Of a stretch of DNA of 54,766 nt, positions 52,821 to 54,766 are shown piece after piece. The notes under the pieces were generated by a model that was given only the letters and a program-made list of their open reading frames with translations, was not told where the DNA came from and made no database searches. The position numbers and the translations under genes were made by a program. Positions within the stretch are counted from its first letter, which is position 1. Every line of letters starts with the position of its first letter. The stretch is from an uncultured Methanobrevibacter sp. (lineage in GTDB: Archaea; Methanobacteriota; Methanobacteria; Methanobacteriales; Methanobacteriaceae), in contig NZ_CACWVY010000023.1 of NCBI RefSeq assembly GCF_902764455.1, positions 1 through 54,766 of the forward strand, read 5' to 3'.

Positions 52821-53435
52821 TCAATCATGATACACTCCTGCTTTTTCATCCCAGGCATCTCTGGAACCGTGGTAATGTCCGCCATGCTCAGGAGTATACT
52901 GCCAACCCAACTCATCAGCTTCTTCACGAGTTACTCCACCTGAATCAACAGCAGGACGATAATCATTTTGACTGGAAGAAGAGGAACTCTCTTCAGCATA
53001 TGATTCACTAGACTGCTGGCTTTCAACTGGCTCATCAACAGCTTTTTCTTCTATTTTCAGCTTTTGAGAGGTACTGTTTGCTGTGAAATTGTCGTTTCCG
53101 GCAAATGTCACATTAACAGTATAGTTACCATTATCCAAATCCAATTTAAGATTTGCCTTACCATTAGAATTTGTTTTTAAAGTTTCATCAACAACAACTT
53201 TACCATCCTTATCCTTGATGGTTACATTAACGCTGGCCTTTTTAATAGGAGTCTTGTTCAAATCAGTCAGCTTAAATGTTAAGTTATCTCCACTATACAA
53301 AGTATTATTACTTGTTATTGTTATTTTTGAGTCATGTTTGGCAGTAATTGAATGCATTGACATCACTCCAATCACCGCTGCAAGAACAATTATAACAATT
53401 ACCAAAAGAGCAATAATAATGTTTTTATTATTCAA
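52821..53435 (-). CDS. membrane-anchored Ig-like protein, paralogue with His-rich tail
   Basis: A 204-residue protein. The start is a TTG after AAGGGGGGAT. An N-terminal helix (IIIALLVIVIIVLAAVIGVM) and an Ig-like domain (LTDLNKTPIKKASVNVTIKD; GNYTVNVTFAGNDNF) are followed by a serine-rich linker and the tail EHGGHYHGSRDAWDE, which has several histidines and could bind metal. It lies 19 bases upstream of its paralogue, so one transcript is likely. Confidence 0.72.
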   Translation of the reverse strand: MNNKNIIIALLVIVIIVLAAVIGVMSMHSITAKHDSKITITSNNTLYSGDNLTFKLTDLNKTPIKKASVNVTIKDKDGKVVVDETLKTNSNGKANLKLDLDNGNYTVNVTFAGNDNFTANSTSQKLKIEEKAVDEPVESQQSSESYAEESSSSSSQNDYRPAVDSGGVTREEADELGWQYTPEHGGHYHGSRDAWDEKAGVYHD

Positions 53436-53534
53436 TTAATCCCCCCTTCAATAGGAATATATATGTAGTATAAGTGTAATATAAGTTGTGAATATCACCT
53501 GCACAAAAAACCTGTAAACTCCAAAGAAATATCC

Positions 53535-53606
53535 ACATTAACGATTGAAATATCCAAAATCAAAGCTAAATAGATGCATGTATATATGTGGGTCAATGAG
53601 TTTATA
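53535..53606. repeat. partial dispersed element, copy F
   Basis: The left end ACATTAACGATTGAAA and a middle TGTATATATGTGG resemble the 100-base elements, but the right CGTTAATGT is missing. The rest of the 395-base gap before the last gene is AT-rich with no other feature seen. Confidence 0.45.
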
Positions 53607-53830
53607 GTTGATGTAGAGCATCAATAGCAGGGTTGCCCTCTCCAAATTCAACTTTAAAATTAATTATTATTGACGGTTTAGTGATTTTTACTTACGAATC
53701 CGCCATGAAATACTATTTTAAATTTTAAATTATATAATGAAAATTTATTATAATTTTTAGAAATATTATCAGTATACAATTTAAAAAAGCAAATATTTAT
53801 AATAATAAATAATAAAATTAGTATATAGTT

Positions 53831-54766
53831 ATGATAATTCGTGAGACTTATTTAAAAAAAATTCGCAAATTCATTGATGAAGAAGAGATAAAAGTTATCA
53901 CCGGCCTTAGAAGATCAGGTAAAACCTATTTCTTAAAGCAAATAATAAATGAACTTAAAGAAAATGGAATTAAAGATAGCAATATAATATATCTCCCTTT
54001 AGAATCTGCAAAGTACGATGAAATTAAAACATATAAAGACCTGAATAAATTTATTTTTAACGAAGCACAAAACATTAAAGGCAAAATTTTTTTATTCTTT
54101 GATGAAATCCAACTTATTAAAGATTGGCAAAAAAGCATTAATGCATATAGAATTGACTTAGATGCTGATATTTATATAACCGGCTCAAATTCAGAAATTT
54201 TATCAGGAGAGCTCGCAACACTACTTTCAGGAAGATACATTAAAATAGAAATCTTCCCTTTTTCTTTTAATGAAATTTTAGAATATCATAAAATGAAAAA
54301 TGGGCAAATAACTTCAAATGATGAAATAAAAATTTTTAATGAATATATGAAATATGGCGGCCTTCCAAGAACTTTGAATTTCAATGAAGAGGAAAAAATT
54401 GATTATTTAACTGATATTTTTTCAACAATTGTATTGAAAGACATTATTTCAAGAAACAACATTCGTGATGTTGTATTTTTAGAAAGGCTGATTAAATTCA
54501 TAATAGTAAATACAGGTGAAATTTTTTCTGTTAACTCTATTCGAAATTTTTTAAAACATGAAGGAAAATCTGTTTCAACAAATACAATCAGCAATTATCT
54601 AAAACAAATTGAAGACGCATATATTATAATTAAATCCAAAAGAGAAGAAATCAAAACTAAAAAAATCTTAACAACAAATGAGAAGTACTATTGTATCGAT
54701 CCAGGATTTTATGAAATCCAAACAGGATTTAATAAATCAAGAGGTAAAATTTTAGAAAATATTGTT
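53831..54766 (+). CDS. AAA ATPase with DUF4143-type C-terminus, partial
   Basis: An open frame of 312 codons runs off the right edge. Walker A, GLRRSGKT, lies at residues 25-32, Walker B is IFLFFDEIQ, and ITGSNSEILSGELATLLSGRY is the AAA_14 sensor region. The part from YMKYGGLPRTLNF on starts the DUF4143-type helical domain. Many archaea carry multiple such ATPases with unknown substrates. The start is a leaderless-type ATG next to AGTATATAG. Confidence 0.85.
   Translation, partial: MIIRETYLKKIRKFIDEEEIKVITGLRRSGKTYFLKQIINELKENGIKDSNIIYLPLESAKYDEIKTYKDLNKFIFNEAQNIKGKIFLFFDEIQLIKDWQKSINAYRIDLDADIYITGSNSEILSGELATLLSGRYIKIEIFPFSFNEILEYHKMKNGQITSNDEIKIFNEYMKYGGLPRTLNFNEEEKIDYLTDIFSTIVLKDIISRNNIRDVVFLERLIKFIIVNTGEIFSVNSIRNFLKHEGKSVSTNTISNYLKQIEDAYIIIKSKREEIKTKKILTTNEKYYCIDPGFYEIQTGFNKSRGKILENIV

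Noticed and set aside
52186-53011. Plus-strand frames opposite the two Ig-like proteins
   Set aside because: They are antisense frames of the Ig-like coding regions with no ribosome sites.
1-54766. tRNA, rRNA and replication origin
   Set aside because: No cloverleaf-like or rRNA-like stretches and no origin repeats with cdc6 were recognised by eye; a covariance search would be decisive.

Overview
The window looks like a chromosome segment of a pseudomurein-walled gut methanogen, most likely Methanobrevibacter or a close Methanobacteriales relative. This is inferred from very low GC, archaeal TATA-type promoters, strong GGAGGTG ribosome binding sites, many secreted Ig-like adhesin-like proteins, zinc-ribbon membrane proteins and an archaeal-type class V aminotransferase. 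No tRNA, rRNA or CRISPR array was recognised.

Layout. 1-9.8 kb: housekeeping and small-molecule genes (two YczE-like membrane proteins, aminotransferase, HGSNAT-like membrane protein, a ytfJ/ytfI-like pair, a TPP enzyme with a dUTPase-like partner, a tautomerase), interrupted by transposase remnants and a short tandem repeat block. 9.8-14.5 kb: secreted adhesin-like proteins on the minus strand. 14.6-19.25 kb: a TetR regulator, three tandem copies of a structured RNA unit, an AEC transporter and a tandem array of micro-ORFs (7-21 codons). 19.4-20.5 kb: two zinc-ribbon membrane proteins. 20.5-39.4 kb: a defence island with a NUDIX / coiled-coil / PLD-helicase cassette, a Dam methylase / PLD-helicase / SMC-like ATPase multigene system, and a type I restriction system with two inverted hsdS genes around a tyrosine recombinase. 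39.5-53.4 kb: surface and secreted proteins, an NSS transporter with a divergent 50-residue membrane protein, and a five-member family of a small extracellular domain. The window ends inside an AAA/DUF4143 ATPase.

Most unusual content. Between 15.8 and 19.25 kb, four promoters share one architecture: an upstream AT-rich or palindromic element, an 8-base spacer ending CGAAAAA, a TATA box followed by GG, and TTAATTG at a fixed distance. Three drive tandem structured RNAs on the plus strand. The fourth, on the minus strand, drives a tandem array of SD-preceded micro-ORFs, three of which start MSCLEETIKVLKEF. Three of the four promoters carry the palindrome ATGYAAGT-N4-ACTTRCAT. The micropeptides and RNAs are therefore probably one co-regulated system, with the nearby TetR protein as a candidate regulator. 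I know of no description of this arrangement.

The sequence directly shows the repeats, palindromes, ORFs and motifs. Functions come from remembered family features, and system-level roles are inference. No database search was possible.
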